Shown one piece after another: positions 25,783-34,236 of a stretch of DNA of 64,000 nt (its first letter is position 1; each line of letters opens with the position of its first letter). The notes beneath the pieces are model-generated. The model was not told the origin of the DNA. It searched no databases and saw only the letters and a list, made by a program, of their open reading frames with translations. The stretch is taken from NCBI RefSeq assembly GCF_904848625.1, contig NZ_CAJHCP010000009.1:62001-126000 (forward strand), given 5' to 3'. Source of the DNA: Paraburkholderia metrosideri (GTDB lineage: Bacteria > Pseudomonadota > Gammaproteobacteria > Burkholderiales > Burkholderiaceae). A program made the translations under genes and the position numbers.

Positions 25783-26259
25783 ATGCAAGGAGACCCCAAA
25801 GTTCTTGAGTATCTGAACTCCCAATTGAAGAACGAGCTCACTGCGATCAACCAGTATTTTCTGCATGCGCGAATGTATCGGCACTGGGGTCTGGATAAGC
25901 TCGGCAAACACGAATATGACGAATCGATTGGCGAGATGAAACACGCTGATCTGCTGATCGAACGTATTTTCATGCTCGACGGTCTCCCTAACCTGCAAGA
26001 CCTGCACAAGCTGCTGATTGGGGAAGAGACACAAGAGATTCTCGAGTGTGACCTGAAGCTCGAACAGATATCGCAGGCCACCTGCAAGGAAGGCATTGTC
26101 TACTGCGAGTCGGTTCGCGATTTCATTTCGCGGGATATTCTCACGCATATTCTCGATGAGACCGAAGAGCACATAGATTGGCTCGAGACCAACCTGGCGT
26201 TGATCGACAAGGTCGGAATACAGAACTACCAGCAATCCGGTATGGATTCGCCGAGCTGA
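25783..26259 (+). CDS. bfr: Bacterioferritin
   Basis: A 158-residue bacterioferritin, an iron-storage protein forming a 24-subunit shell. AAGGAGG precedes the ATG. Counting from that Met, the ferroxidase ligands E18, E51, H54, E94 and H130 are in place, and M52 is the haem ligand. At the position of the sixth ligand, E127 in Escherichia coli, the sequence reads D-E-T-E-E-H130, which puts Thr at 127 with Glu at 126, 128 and 129. As I recall, some other betaproteobacterial Bfr proteins share this. The gene is monocistronic with a hairpin 38 bp downstream. Confidence 0.95.
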   Translation: MQGDPKVLEYLNSQLKNELTAINQYFLHARMYRHWGLDKLGKHEYDESIGEMKHADLLIERIFMLDGLPNLQDLHKLLIGEETQEILECDLKLEQISQATCKEGIVYCESVRDFISRDILTHILDETEEHIDWLETNLALIDKVGIQNYQQSGMDSPS

Positions 26260-26296
26260 TTTCATCGTTCGGCGCACGGGTGAAAAGCCGCGATCG

Positions 26297-26319
26297 GACA
26301 ATGCGGTGTTGGCATTGTC
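26297..26319. terminator. Hairpin between bfr and the convergent LysR gene
   Basis: GACAATGC, loop GGTGTTG, GCATTGTC: a perfect 8 bp stem between convergent genes. No T-run follows on either strand, so termination efficiency is uncertain. Confidence 0.4.
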
Positions 26320-26347
26320 GGACGCGGCCGCGCAGCAGGCCATGCAG

Positions 26348-27277
26348 TCAGGTTTTCTGGTGTGATTCTGCCGGACGCCTTTTCACATGGTCGATGAACG
26401 CGCGCAACTTCGGCGTGGTTTGCCGACGGTCTGGATAGTAGAGAAATACGCCCGGTATCACAGGTGCGAACGGCTCCAGCACCTGTACCAGCTTTTCCGT
26501 TCTCAATCCTTCGGCGGCCATCGGCTCGGGTAGTTGGGCGAGGCCCATGCCTTCGAGTGCGCCACCCAGCATGGTGGAAAAATCATTCGCGATGAGGGGC
26601 CCGGATACAGCGATCTCGATCGCATGACCGTTGTCGTTGAACGACCATAATGCGAGCGCGCCACCGGATCTGCGCCATCTCAGGCATGCGTGCAGGCGCA
26701 GATCGTCCGTGTGCGTGGGTCGGTTATGCGCTGTCAAATAAGCGGGACTACCGACGACAATGAGACGCAGCGGCGGCGTCAGCGGCACCGCGACCATATC
26801 GGCCTCGACGAACTGCCCGAGTCGTATGCCCGCGTCGAACCCCTCGGCTGCAAGATCGATCAACTCCTTGCTCGCGGCGATCTCCACTTCGACTTCGGGA
26901 TACGCCTGGCAGAAGGACGCAATCAGCGGTTCAAGCAGAATGGGCAACACCGCGCGCGGCACGGACAGGCGTAACAAGCCGGTGGGCCGCGCACCGAATC
27001 CGCGCGCAATTTCACTCGCGGCGACAAGCTCTTCGAAGGCCGGCTTTGCGTGCGAAAGAAACCGTTCGCCCGCTTCGGTCAGCCCGACACTGCGCGTCGT
27101 GCGGATGAAAAGCGCTGCGCCAATGCGCGCTTCAAGCAGGCGCACTGTCTGGCTGATGGCCGACGGTGTCACACCGAGGTCTGCTGCAGCCCGGCGAAAG
27201 CTGCGATGCTGGGCCACGCTCAGGAACACCTCCACCCCATCGAGCGCGCCTTGTCTGACTGTGAAGTTCTGCTTCAT
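26348..27277 (-). CDS. LysR-family transcriptional regulator
   Basis: A 309-residue LysR protein with HTH LDGVEVFLSVAQHRSFRRAA, SAISQTVRLLEARIGAALF and the effector domain typical of the CrgA/AaeR-like branch (TTRSVGLTEAGERFL, then ARPTGLLRLSVPR). It is divergent from a small membrane protein gene (27410) with 132 bp between starts, so that gene is a probable target along with autoregulation. No enzyme gene is adjacent that would hint at an effector. Confidence 0.87.
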   Translation of the reverse strand: MKQNFTVRQGALDGVEVFLSVAQHRSFRRAAADLGVTPSAISQTVRLLEARIGAALFIRTTRSVGLTEAGERFLSHAKPAFEELVAASEIARGFGARPTGLLRLSVPRAVLPILLEPLIASFCQAYPEVEVEIAASKELIDLAAEGFDAGIRLGQFVEADMVAVPLTPPLRLIVVGSPAYLTAHNRPTHTDDLRLHACLRWRRSGGALALWSFNDNGHAIEIAVSGPLIANDFSTMLGGALEGMGLAQLPEPMAAEGLRTEKLVQVLEPFAPVIPGVFLYYPDRRQTTPKLRAFIDHVKRRPAESHQKT

Positions 27278-27409
27278 AGCCCGTCAACATTGTGGTGAAT
27301 AGTCTGTCGCGAGAGGCCATGGTACACCTACGCCTACCGACGAATGGTCGCACCGGCCGATCATCTTTCTTCTCTTCAGTAAGCGGAATCACACGTGACA
27401 GGAGGCAAC

Positions 27410-27946
27410 ATGCCACCGGAAGTTCTCTTCCCATTGCATCTCGCTCTGGGGTACGTCGCGTGGCTGCTTTGCTTTCGCGCATACGTCTGGCCCCGACTCA
27501 AATCGATGGATTCATTCGAAGCACACCGCGCGATCGCTACGTTTCACAGCTTCCGTTTCTTCGGCCTGGTCTTCATTCTGCCTGGCGTGGTCGGCACACA
27601 CCTGCCTGCGAGCTTTGCCGGGCCTGCCGCGTACGGTGACTTCACAACGGGAGTTCTGGCGCTGCTCGCGCTCCTCTCTGCGCGGATACGTCCGCTGTTC
27701 TGGTTGTTCGTCGTAGCCTTCAACGTGGTGGGAGCGACCGACCTCATCGCCGACTACTACCACGCGATCCAGGCCGGCCTTCCAGCGCGCGCGGGAGAAT
27801 TGGGCGCTGCGTACGCGATCCCAGTTATCTACGTGCCTTTGCTGGCGATTACCCATGTTGCCGCCTTCTACCTGCTGCTACGCGCGCAGCCGTGGGTCGC
27901 CCGGCGGGTTGGCCTTTCCGTCAGTCATGACATGAGCAAAATGTAG
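27410..27946 (+). CDS. Small integral membrane protein, unknown function
   Basis: A 178-residue protein with about five hydrophobic segments (roughly 5-22, 48-62, 73-90, 95-112 and 140-158). I start it at ATG 27410, which has AGGAGGCAAC upstream. Charged and His residues are concentrated in loops (FEAHRAIATFHSFRF; DYYHAIQAG). I do not recognise a family with certainty; it resembles hypothetical membrane proteins often placed next to LysR genes. The divergent LysR gene at 26348 is its likely regulator. Confidence 0.75.
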   Translation: MPPEVLFPLHLALGYVAWLLCFRAYVWPRLKSMDSFEAHRAIATFHSFRFFGLVFILPGVVGTHLPASFAGPAAYGDFTTGVLALLALLSARIRPLFWLFVVAFNVVGATDLIADYYHAIQAGLPARAGELGAAYAIPVIYVPLLAITHVAAFYLLLRAQPWVARRVGLSVSHDMSKM

Positions 27947-28032
27947 CTGGCATCCTGCTGTTTTCGATGCCATGTCCCACTCCAGCAGAAGAAGCCACGG
28001 GTCGATCTATACTGGGACACCTGGAGGCTTCA

Positions 28033-28836
28033 ATGACAACGCACGACAAACTGCATCCGCTTCGTCCGCTTCTGAAGAACTGGATTTGGGAGCATGGACG
28101 GATTGGCACTCGCTATCTGGATTGCACCGACGGCGAAATCAAATTCGACGAAGGCAAGAAATCTCGCTTCGCAGCCGAAGAATACATTTATGTGCCGCTC
28201 GACAAGGATGCTGACGACGATCCGTCAGTAGAAGGTCCCGCGATTCAGGAGGCAGGACTCGCGCGATTCTTGAGGGCAGCGCAGTTGGGCAAACCCGACG
28301 AAGCCGGCACGCTGGCGGAGGTTCAGCGCGCGGTGTTGGACTGCGTGGAACTGGGTCTGTTCAGCGCGTATCAGTTGACCGCGCAGCAGGCGCTCGCACG
28401 CTATGCGCAGGAACCCATGTTCGAGGATGAAATCCGCGCCGCGGTTGTCGACGATATCCGGCGAATCTACGTGGGTATGCGCGAGCAATTGGCGCTGTAC
28501 GATTTCAGTGTGCTTTACGGCCTGCCTGCGCCGCTGCTCATCAGCGAGGCGCCGTTTATCGACTGGCGCGTACGCGCTAGTCCTGCGCTTCCGTTTGTCT
28601 CGCTTCCTCTTGGGCCGTACTGCCTGCTGGTGGGTGCGCCGTCCGGCAGAAGCAGCCGGGCCGGACCCGTGGTCTGGAAATCCGCTGCCGCAATGGGCCC
28701 ACTGAAAGACCACAATCGCCAGATCGCGGAACACGCGCGCTCGTGGCTTGTGGCGACCACCGACGACCAACTCGCCTCGGTACAAGGCCGTTTTGCCGAA
28801 GTGAGAAGCCCCAAACCAGAGGGTGCGGGAACCTGA
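28033..28836 (+). CDS. Hypothetical cytoplasmic protein
   Basis: A 267-residue protein with no signal peptide or membrane segment. I prefer ATG 28033, which has GGAGG 6 bp upstream, to the frame start at 27967. The N-terminal third contains LKNWIWEHGRIGTRYLDCTDGEIKFDEG (given in part), an acidic patch (LDKDADDDPSVEG) and then a mostly helical body. Codon use looks normal for the region, so it is probably a resident gene. I recognise no domain. Confidence 0.65.
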   Translation: MTTHDKLHPLRPLLKNWIWEHGRIGTRYLDCTDGEIKFDEGKKSRFAAEEYIYVPLDKDADDDPSVEGPAIQEAGLARFLRAAQLGKPDEAGTLAEVQRAVLDCVELGLFSAYQLTAQQALARYAQEPMFEDEIRAAVVDDIRRIYVGMREQLALYDFSVLYGLPAPLLISEAPFIDWRVRASPALPFVSLPLGPYCLLVGAPSGRSSRAGPVVWKSAAAMGPLKDHNRQIAEHARSWLVATTDDQLASVQGRFAEVRSPKPEGAGT

Positions 28837-29080
28837 GCTGGGCTTCGTGACACCTCCCTTCAGTGATCCTTGTCCGGTTCCGGAGCGCGACTGGATCTTC
28901 AGTCATCTTCCTCAGGATAGTTTTTTCTTATGCAAAGAATCGGTAAACAGTGTTGGCTAAGAAAAATTGACCTCAGTAAATTCGGATCGCTAGGGGGTGC
29001 AAGATAGTCATCCGAGTCTGTCTTCGCCCAGTTGATCAACCTCTGACGTACGCAGAGCGATACGGACACTGGAGACAGGC

Positions 29081-30490
29081 ATGACTAACGACCGCAGTGC
29101 GGTTCCTCTGATCGAAAAGCATACGATCGGCTATGTGCCGAGGAACGAACGGCATGGCAAGGTGCGCGACCTGTTCACGCTTTGGTTCGGCGGCAATATC
29201 GCTCCGCTACCTATCGTCACGGGAGCGCTTGGCGTTCAGATCTATCATCTGAACCTGTTCTGGGGCATTGTTGCGATTGTCGTGGGACAGGCCCTCGGCG
29301 GCATTCTGATGGCTTTGCATTCGGCGCAAGGTCCGCAGATGGGTATTCCGCAGATGATTCAAAGCCGTGCCCAGTTCGGTTCGTGGGGTGCGCTTCTCGT
29401 GACCGTGATCGCGGGCATCATGTATGTGGGGTTCTTTGCGTCGAACATCGTGCTGGCCGGTAAATCCCTGCATGGCGTCGAATCTTCCATTCCTGTTCCA
29501 GTCGGAATCGTGATCGGTGCGGTGGGCTCAGGGCTGATCGGAATTATTGGCTATCGGTTCATCCACATTCTCAACCGTATAGGGACCTGGGTACTCGGCA
29601 TTGGTCTCGTGATCGGCTTCGGCTATATCGCGACGCACGTGCAATCACCGGACTTCCTGACGCGCGGCGGCTTTAATTTCGCAGGCTGGCTCGCAACGGT
29701 ATCGCTGTCGGCATTGTGGCAAATCGCGTTTGCTCCCTATGTGTCGGACTATTCGCGTTATCTGCCGGCGGATGTGGGCGTCGCACGGACCTTCTGGGCC
29801 ACCTATCTGGGCTGCACGCTGGGCTCGACGCTTGCGTTCGTATTCGGGGCAGTGGCGGTGCTTGCTGTGCCCGCAGGCATGGATACGATGGACGCGGTCA
29901 AAGCGTCGACCGGTACGATCGGTCCCGTCATGCTGGTGCTGTTTCTGTTGAGCGTGATCAGTCACAACGCACTCAACCTGTACGGCGCGGTGCTCGCGGT
30001 GATCACGTCGCTGCAGACCTTCGCGTACCGCTGGATTCCGACCGCGAGAGCGCGCGCAGTTCTGTCCATCATTATTCTCGTTGCCTGTTCATTCGCGGCG
30101 GTCGGTGCGTCCAAAGACTTTATCGGACATTTCGTCGATCTCGTCCTCGCCCTGCTCGTCGTGCTGGTGCCGTGGACCGCAATCAATCTGATCGACTTTT
30201 ATGTGATCCACAAGGGCCAATACGATGTGGATTCGATTTTCCGCGTTGACGGCGGCATCTATGGCCGCTTCAATCCGCAGGCGCTCATTGCGTATGCCGT
30301 CGGCATTGTGGTGCAGATCCCGTTCATGAACACGCCGATCTACGTCGGATCGTTCTCATCGCATCTGGATGGCGCCGATCTTTCATGGCTCGTCGGCATT
30401 ATCGTGACTACGCCGCTCTATTTGTGGCTGGCGAGTCGCGACACCGCGTATCGCCGTCGCCAGAGTCCGGCGGCTACCACTGCGCAGTAA
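29081..30490 (+). CDS. NCS1-family cytosine/purine-type permease
   Basis: A 469-residue transporter with about 12 membrane segments. The family signatures are LFTLWFGGNIAPLPIVTGAL (segment 1) and AFAPYVSDYSRYLPAD (segment 6), with GPQMGIPQMIQSRAQFG between. NCS1 permeases import nucleobases, hydantoins, allantoin, thiamine or related heterocycles, usually with Na+ or H+. The length fits. It faces the LysR gene at 30582 convergently and precedes the FMO/RidA/DUF1028/M20 operon. This makes it the likely uptake system for that pathway. The 244 bp upstream holds an AT-rich stretch at about 28918-28985 that should carry its promoter. Confidence 0.9.
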   Translation: MTNDRSAVPLIEKHTIGYVPRNERHGKVRDLFTLWFGGNIAPLPIVTGALGVQIYHLNLFWGIVAIVVGQALGGILMALHSAQGPQMGIPQMIQSRAQFGSWGALLVTVIAGIMYVGFFASNIVLAGKSLHGVESSIPVPVGIVIGAVGSGLIGIIGYRFIHILNRIGTWVLGIGLVIGFGYIATHVQSPDFLTRGGFNFAGWLATVSLSALWQIAFAPYVSDYSRYLPADVGVARTFWATYLGCTLGSTLAFVFGAVAVLAVPAGMDTMDAVKASTGTIGPVMLVLFLLSVISHNALNLYGAVLAVITSLQTFAYRWIPTARARAVLSIIILVACSFAAVGASKDFIGHFVDLVLALLVVLVPWTAINLIDFYVIHKGQYDVDSIFRVDGGIYGRFNPQALIAYAVGIVVQIPFMNTPIYVGSFSSHLDGADLSWLVGIIVTTPLYLWLASRDTAYRRRQSPAATTAQ

Positions 30491-30529
30491 GCAGCGACTC
30501 CACGCAGTCAATTCGCAAGTGAGTTCGAA

Positions 30530-30566
30530 CGAAGCCGGGCGTGCAATCCGTTGCAGCCTGGCTTCG
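30530..30566. terminator. Long hairpin between the permease gene and convergent LysR gene
   Basis: CGAAGCCGGGC pairs with GCCTGGCTTCG (one G-T wobble), and inside it TGCAA pairs with TTGCA around a TCCG loop, with one bulged G. The 16 bp near-perfect stem lies between two convergent stops. No T-run is present, so it may terminate or protect the 3' end. Confidence 0.5.
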
Positions 30567-30581
30567 TCGTTCCAGCTACCG

Positions 30582-31505
30582 TCATTCGATATGCAGCCGC
30601 CGGATATAGGTCTCGCAGAACGTTGAAAAACGCTTCACGACTTCTCGCGGCTTCATCGCACTGGACATCGCAATGCCGAGCGTCGTCGCGGTGACGTCTT
30701 CCTTGAACCGTTTGACGACGAAATCCTTGCCATCGACGGTGAGGTTCGACTTGAGCGGAAAATTCAGGATGCTGTAGCCCAGCCCGTTAGCCACCATGCC
30801 ACGCACGACCTCCGGTTGCGACGACCGGAAGGCAGCGACCGGCCGGCTTCCTACGGCGTCGAAAAGTGCGGAGAAGTATTCACGGCTATGTGGTAGATCG
30901 AGCATCACATAGGGCTCAGGCAGCAGATCTGCCAGCGAGATCCGGCGCGCCCGGGCAAGCTTGTGCATGCTGGGAAGAATGGCGTAGGGCGGCAGCGACA
31001 GCAACGGCGTGAAGCTAATACCTTCAATGATGTCGAGACTGTAGGTGAGCGCGATGTCCAGCGAGCCGTCCACCAGACCGCTCAGCAACGTGTCTTGATG
31101 AGCTTCGGTCGTCCGGAACGTGATGGACGGATGGTCCTGAACGAAGCGGCTGATGATGCCGGGCAACAACGGCGGCGCGAGCGACACCATGCATCCGAGA
31201 GAAATGGTGCCGGACATTCCGCCATCCAGTTCCCGAGCCGTCAATTGCAGTTCTTCCGCGTTCTTCAGCAGATTGCGTGCATGGCCAAGCAGATCCCGCC
31301 CCGACTGCGTGAGCGACAGACCGCTTGCATGGTGCCGGATGAACAACTGCACGCCGAACAGATCTTCCAGATCGGCAAGCGCCGTCGAGATGGACGGCTG
31401 CGAAATATGCAGCCGTTTGGCGGCTGCGGTGAATGACAGTGTCTCTGCTGTCACGACGAAGTAGCGCAACTGGCGCAACGAATATCGTACCGAATGACCT
31501 TCCAT
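30582..31505 (-). CDS. LysR-family regulator of the FMO/RidA operon
   Basis: A 307-residue LysR protein. I start it at ATG 31505 (MEGHSVRYSLRQLRYFVV); the longer frame to 31628 runs through the promoter. HTH: FTAAAKRLHISQPSISTALA, then DLEDLFGVQLFIRH. The effector domain follows from about residue 95. It is divergent from the flavin monooxygenase operon (start 31762), and the 256 bp between contains a T-N11-A inverted repeat of LysR type at 31560-31582. It probably also controls the NCS1 permease gene. Confidence 0.87.
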   Translation of the reverse strand: MEGHSVRYSLRQLRYFVVTAETLSFTAAAKRLHISQPSISTALADLEDLFGVQLFIRHHASGLSLTQSGRDLLGHARNLLKNAEELQLTARELDGGMSGTISLGCMVSLAPPLLPGIISRFVQDHPSITFRTTEAHQDTLLSGLVDGSLDIALTYSLDIIEGISFTPLLSLPPYAILPSMHKLARARRISLADLLPEPYVMLDLPHSREYFSALFDAVGSRPVAAFRSSQPEVVRGMVANGLGYSILNFPLKSNLTVDGKDFVVKRFKEDVTATTLGIAMSSAMKPREVVKRFSTFCETYIRRLHIE

Positions 31506-31559
31506 CTGATTTCCCGACGCTGATTGAGCCGTCTGGAATTTTGCGCCTGTTTGACCTGA

Positions 31560-31582
31560 TTGCATAGCTAAAAACAATGCAA
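31560..31582. promoter_or_regulatory. LysR-type T-N11-A inverted repeat
   Basis: TTGCAT-N11-ATGCAA, perfect 6 bp arms with the exact 11-base spacing typical of LysR recognition sites. It is 54 bp upstream of the LysR start and about 180 bp upstream of the FMO start. A half-site ATGCAA is also present in the NCS1 permease promoter region near 28933. Confidence 0.55.
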
Positions 31583-31761
31583 GGCATTTTTTGAATGTAT
31601 TTTTGTTTGGTGCAGGCGAAGCGTACATTTTGTTCGGTCATGACCGTGAAGACGGTGATGCACTTCCATCCGGAGCGCTGACTGGCGGTGGCGACGCGCT
31701 CCGGACTGGCATTCACCGGAGCATTGGTTTCGAATCGGACTGCTTTAAAAGGAGACAGCCA

Positions 31762-33117
31762 ATGAAGGCTGAAACAATCTCGATCGATACGCTTGTTGTA
31801 GGCGCCGGTCAGGCTGGCGTAGCGATAAGCGAACATCTCGGCAAACTCGGCGTCCCGCATCTCGTGCTTGAACGCGACCGCATCGCGGAGCGGTGGCGCA
31901 CAGGTCGCTGGGATTCGCTGGTTGCTAACGGCCCTGCCTGGCATGACCGGTTTCCCGGCATGGAATTCGAAGGGCTCGACGCAGATGCATTCGCCGGCAA
32001 GGAACAGGTGGCGGACTACTTCGTCGCCTATGCAAGGAAATTCAACGCACCGATCCGTACCGGAGTGGAAGTCAAAAGCGTGGCGCGTCAAACGGGGCGT
32101 CCGGGCTTTGTCGTTGAAACGTCGAACGGTACATTCGACGCCAATCGTGTCGTGGTTGCAACCGGACCTTTCCAGCGCCCGGTGATTCCGCCGATCGCCC
32201 CGGACGATGCAGCGATCACACAACTGCATTCGGCCGATTACCGGAACCCGGATCAACTGCCCGCAGGCGCGGTGCTGGTCGTGGGCGCAGGTTCGTCGGG
32301 CACGCAGATCGCCGACGAACTGAACCGCGCGGGCCGCACCGTCTACCTGTCGGTTGGCGCACACGACCGGCCGCCGCGCGCGTATCGCAACCGCGACTTC
32401 TGCTGGTGGCTCGGCGTGCTCGGTGAATGGGACAAAGAGGTTGCCGGCCCGGGACGCGAGCACGTGACGATCGCAGTGAGCGGCGCCTACGGTGGGCAGA
32501 CGATCGACTTTCGCCGGCTGGCGCATGAAGGGATCACGCTGGTTGGCCTGACCAGGGCGTTCGACCAGGGCGTCGTGACGTTCGAACAGGATCTGGTCGA
32601 CAACCTGAAGCGCGGGGATCACAACCTGTTCGCGCTGCTCGATGCGGCCGATGCGTATGTCGAACGCAATGGGCTCGATTTGCCTGACGATCCCACCGCA
32701 CGCTTCATTCCCGCCGATCCTGAATGCGTCACCCGTCCGCTGCACGAACTCGATCTGAAAGAAGCGAACGTCAGCACCATTATCTGGGCGACCGGCTATG
32801 CCGTCGACTACAGCTGGCTGCACGTCGATGCATTCGACGAGAAGGGCAAGCCCAGGCATCAGCGCGGCGTATCGACAGAACCCGGCATCTATTTTCTCGG
32901 GCTGCCATGGTTGTCGCGACGCGGTTCGTCGTTCATCTGGGGCGTGTGGCATGACGCGAAACACGTCGCCGACCACATCGTCACGCAGCGCAAATATCTC
33001 GACTATCGCGACGCATCGCAGCGCGCCGACGATGCGCCACGCGCGCAGGCCAAAGACACCCATCTTGCGCGAAACACGACGCAAGCCGACCACGACAACG
33101 AAGTAGGAGTGAACTGA
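31762..33117 (+). CDS. Flavin-containing monooxygenase (CzcO/FMO-like)
   Basis: A 451-residue flavoprotein with two Rossmann motifs: GAGQAG at 14-19 for FAD and GAGSSG at 175-180 for NADPH, with QLHSADYRNP (about 155-162) between, as in the FMO and CzcO groups. AAAAGGAGACAGCC precedes the ATG 31762. Class B flavin monooxygenases oxygenate N, S or carbonyl carbons. The last 25 or so residues are low-complexity and charged. It is the first gene of an operon with RidA, DUF1028 and M20 genes, so oxygenation of the imported N-heterocycle is a reasonable guess. Confidence 0.87.
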   Translation: MKAETISIDTLVVGAGQAGVAISEHLGKLGVPHLVLERDRIAERWRTGRWDSLVANGPAWHDRFPGMEFEGLDADAFAGKEQVADYFVAYARKFNAPIRTGVEVKSVARQTGRPGFVVETSNGTFDANRVVVATGPFQRPVIPPIAPDDAAITQLHSADYRNPDQLPAGAVLVVGAGSSGTQIADELNRAGRTVYLSVGAHDRPPRAYRNRDFCWWLGVLGEWDKEVAGPGREHVTIAVSGAYGGQTIDFRRLAHEGITLVGLTRAFDQGVVTFEQDLVDNLKRGDHNLFALLDAADAYVERNGLDLPDDPTARFIPADPECVTRPLHELDLKEANVSTIIWATGYAVDYSWLHVDAFDEKGKPRHQRGVSTEPGIYFLGLPWLSRRGSSFIWGVWHDAKHVADHIVTQRKYLDYRDASQRADDAPRAQAKDTHLARNTTQADHDNEVGVN

Positions 33118-33548
33118 TGCCGACCCATACCCGCATCCGCATGTTCAATACGAAGGACACGTATCCGAACCAGTCTCTCGATAACGACCTGTGCCAGGCG
33201 GTACGCGCCGGCAATACCGTGTATGTGCGCGGCCAGATCGGCACGGACTTCGACGGCAATCTCGTCGGACTGGGGGACCCGGCCGCACAGGCCGATCAGG
33301 CGATGAAAAACGTCAAGCAGCTGCTCGAAGAAGCGGGCAGCGACCTGTCGCATATCGTCAAGACGACCACGTACATCATCGATCCGCGTTATCGTGAGCC
33401 GGTGTATCAGGTGGTCGGCAAATGGCTGAAGGGCGTGTTTCCGATTTCGACCGGGCTCTGCATCAGCGCGCTCGGCCAGCCGCAGTGGTTGATGGAGATC
33501 GATGTGATCGCCGTGATTCCCGACGGCTGGACGCCGCCCAACGCTTAA
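33117..33548 (+). CDS. RidA family (YjgF/UK114) protein
   Basis: A 143-residue RidA-superfamily protein, starting with 1 bp overlap on the FMO stop. Landmarks: GNTVYVRGQIGTDFDGNL, the GDPAAQADQAMKNVKQLLEEAG helix (given in part), YREPVYQVVGKWLKG and PISTGLCISALGQPQWLMEID. Canonical RidA has Arg105 and hydrolyses reactive enamines/imines. In this protein the usual ARAAVEVARLP segment is replaced by ISTGLCISALGQP, so the catalytic Arg is not where it is in RidA. It is a divergent (Rid1-7 type) member, of the kind found in catabolic operons, for example RutC-like. Confidence 0.88.
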   Translation: MPTHTRIRMFNTKDTYPNQSLDNDLCQAVRAGNTVYVRGQIGTDFDGNLVGLGDPAAQADQAMKNVKQLLEEAGSDLSHIVKTTTYIIDPRYREPVYQVVGKWLKGVFPISTGLCISALGQPQWLMEIDVIAVIPDGWTPPNA

Positions 33549-33558
33549 AGGAAAGCTC

Positions 33559-34236
33559 ATGACATTCTCGATCGTCGGACGTTGCCAGCAGACCGGGCAG
33601 TTGGGTATCGCCATCAGTTCGTCGAGCATTTCGGTGGGCGCGCGCTGTCCGTGGGTGCGCGCGGGCGTCGGCGCAGTCGCCACGCAAAACGTCACGCTGC
33701 CCGCGCTCGGCCCGCAGATTCTGGATCTGCTCGACGCGCGCCAGCATGCGTGCGAGGCGGCGCTCCACGCGGCGCTGGAGTCGGACGAATGGAGCGCCTA
33801 TCGTCAGGTGACAGTGATCGATAGTCAGGGGCGTACGGCGATGTTCACCGGCGATCAGGCGCTTGGCCTGCACAACGCCGTCGCAGGAAGTCAGTGCGTT
33901 GCAGCAGGCAATATGCTGGCGGGGAAACAGGTGATCGACGCGATGGCAAAAGCGTTCGAGGCATCGGAAGGCATTCTGGCGGACCGGCTTCTCGCGGCGA
34001 TGCACGCTGCGATGAAGGCCGGCGGCGAAGCGGGGCCGGTGCACTCGGCGGCGCTCAAGATTGTCGACACAACGGTATGGCCGATTGTCGACCTGCGCGT
34101 CGATTGGGCCGACGACGATCCGATCGGCCGTCTGGACGCGCTTTGGCAGGCGTACCGCCCGCAAATGAACGACTATGTGACTCGCGCGCTGAATCCGACT
34201 GCCGCGCCCAGCTACGGAGTGCCCGGTGATGAGTGA
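33559..34236 (+). CDS. DUF1028 family protein (Ntn-hydrolase-like)
   Basis: A 225-residue DUF1028 protein: the N terminus MTFSIVGRCQQTGQLGIAIS, then SVGARCPWVRAGVGAVATQN, AVAGSQCVAAGNML and VDLRVDWADDDPIGRLDALW. The fold resembles N-terminal nucleophile hydrolases, which cut amides. With Thr2 exposed after Met removal, Thr2 is a candidate nucleophile; this is inference. AAAGGAAAGC precedes the ATG. Function in this operon is unproven, but DUF1028, RidA and M20 genes recur together and an amide- or imide-hydrolysing step would make sense. Confidence 0.85.
   Translation: MTFSIVGRCQQTGQLGIAISSSSISVGARCPWVRAGVGAVATQNVTLPALGPQILDLLDARQHACEAALHAALESDEWSAYRQVTVIDSQGRTAMFTGDQALGLHNAVAGSQCVAAGNMLAGKQVIDAMAKAFEASEGILADRLLAAMHAAMKAGGEAGPVHSAALKIVDTTVWPIVDLRVDWADDDPIGRLDALWQAYRPQMNDYVTRALNPTAAPSYGVPGDE

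Noticed and set aside
31024..33093. 689-codon open frame on the minus strand
   Set aside because: It runs antisense through the LysR gene's 5' part and the flavin monooxygenase gene, whose sense translation has clear FAD and NADPH motifs. The antisense product is Arg/His-rich with no recognisable domain, a usual artefact of GC-rich DNA.
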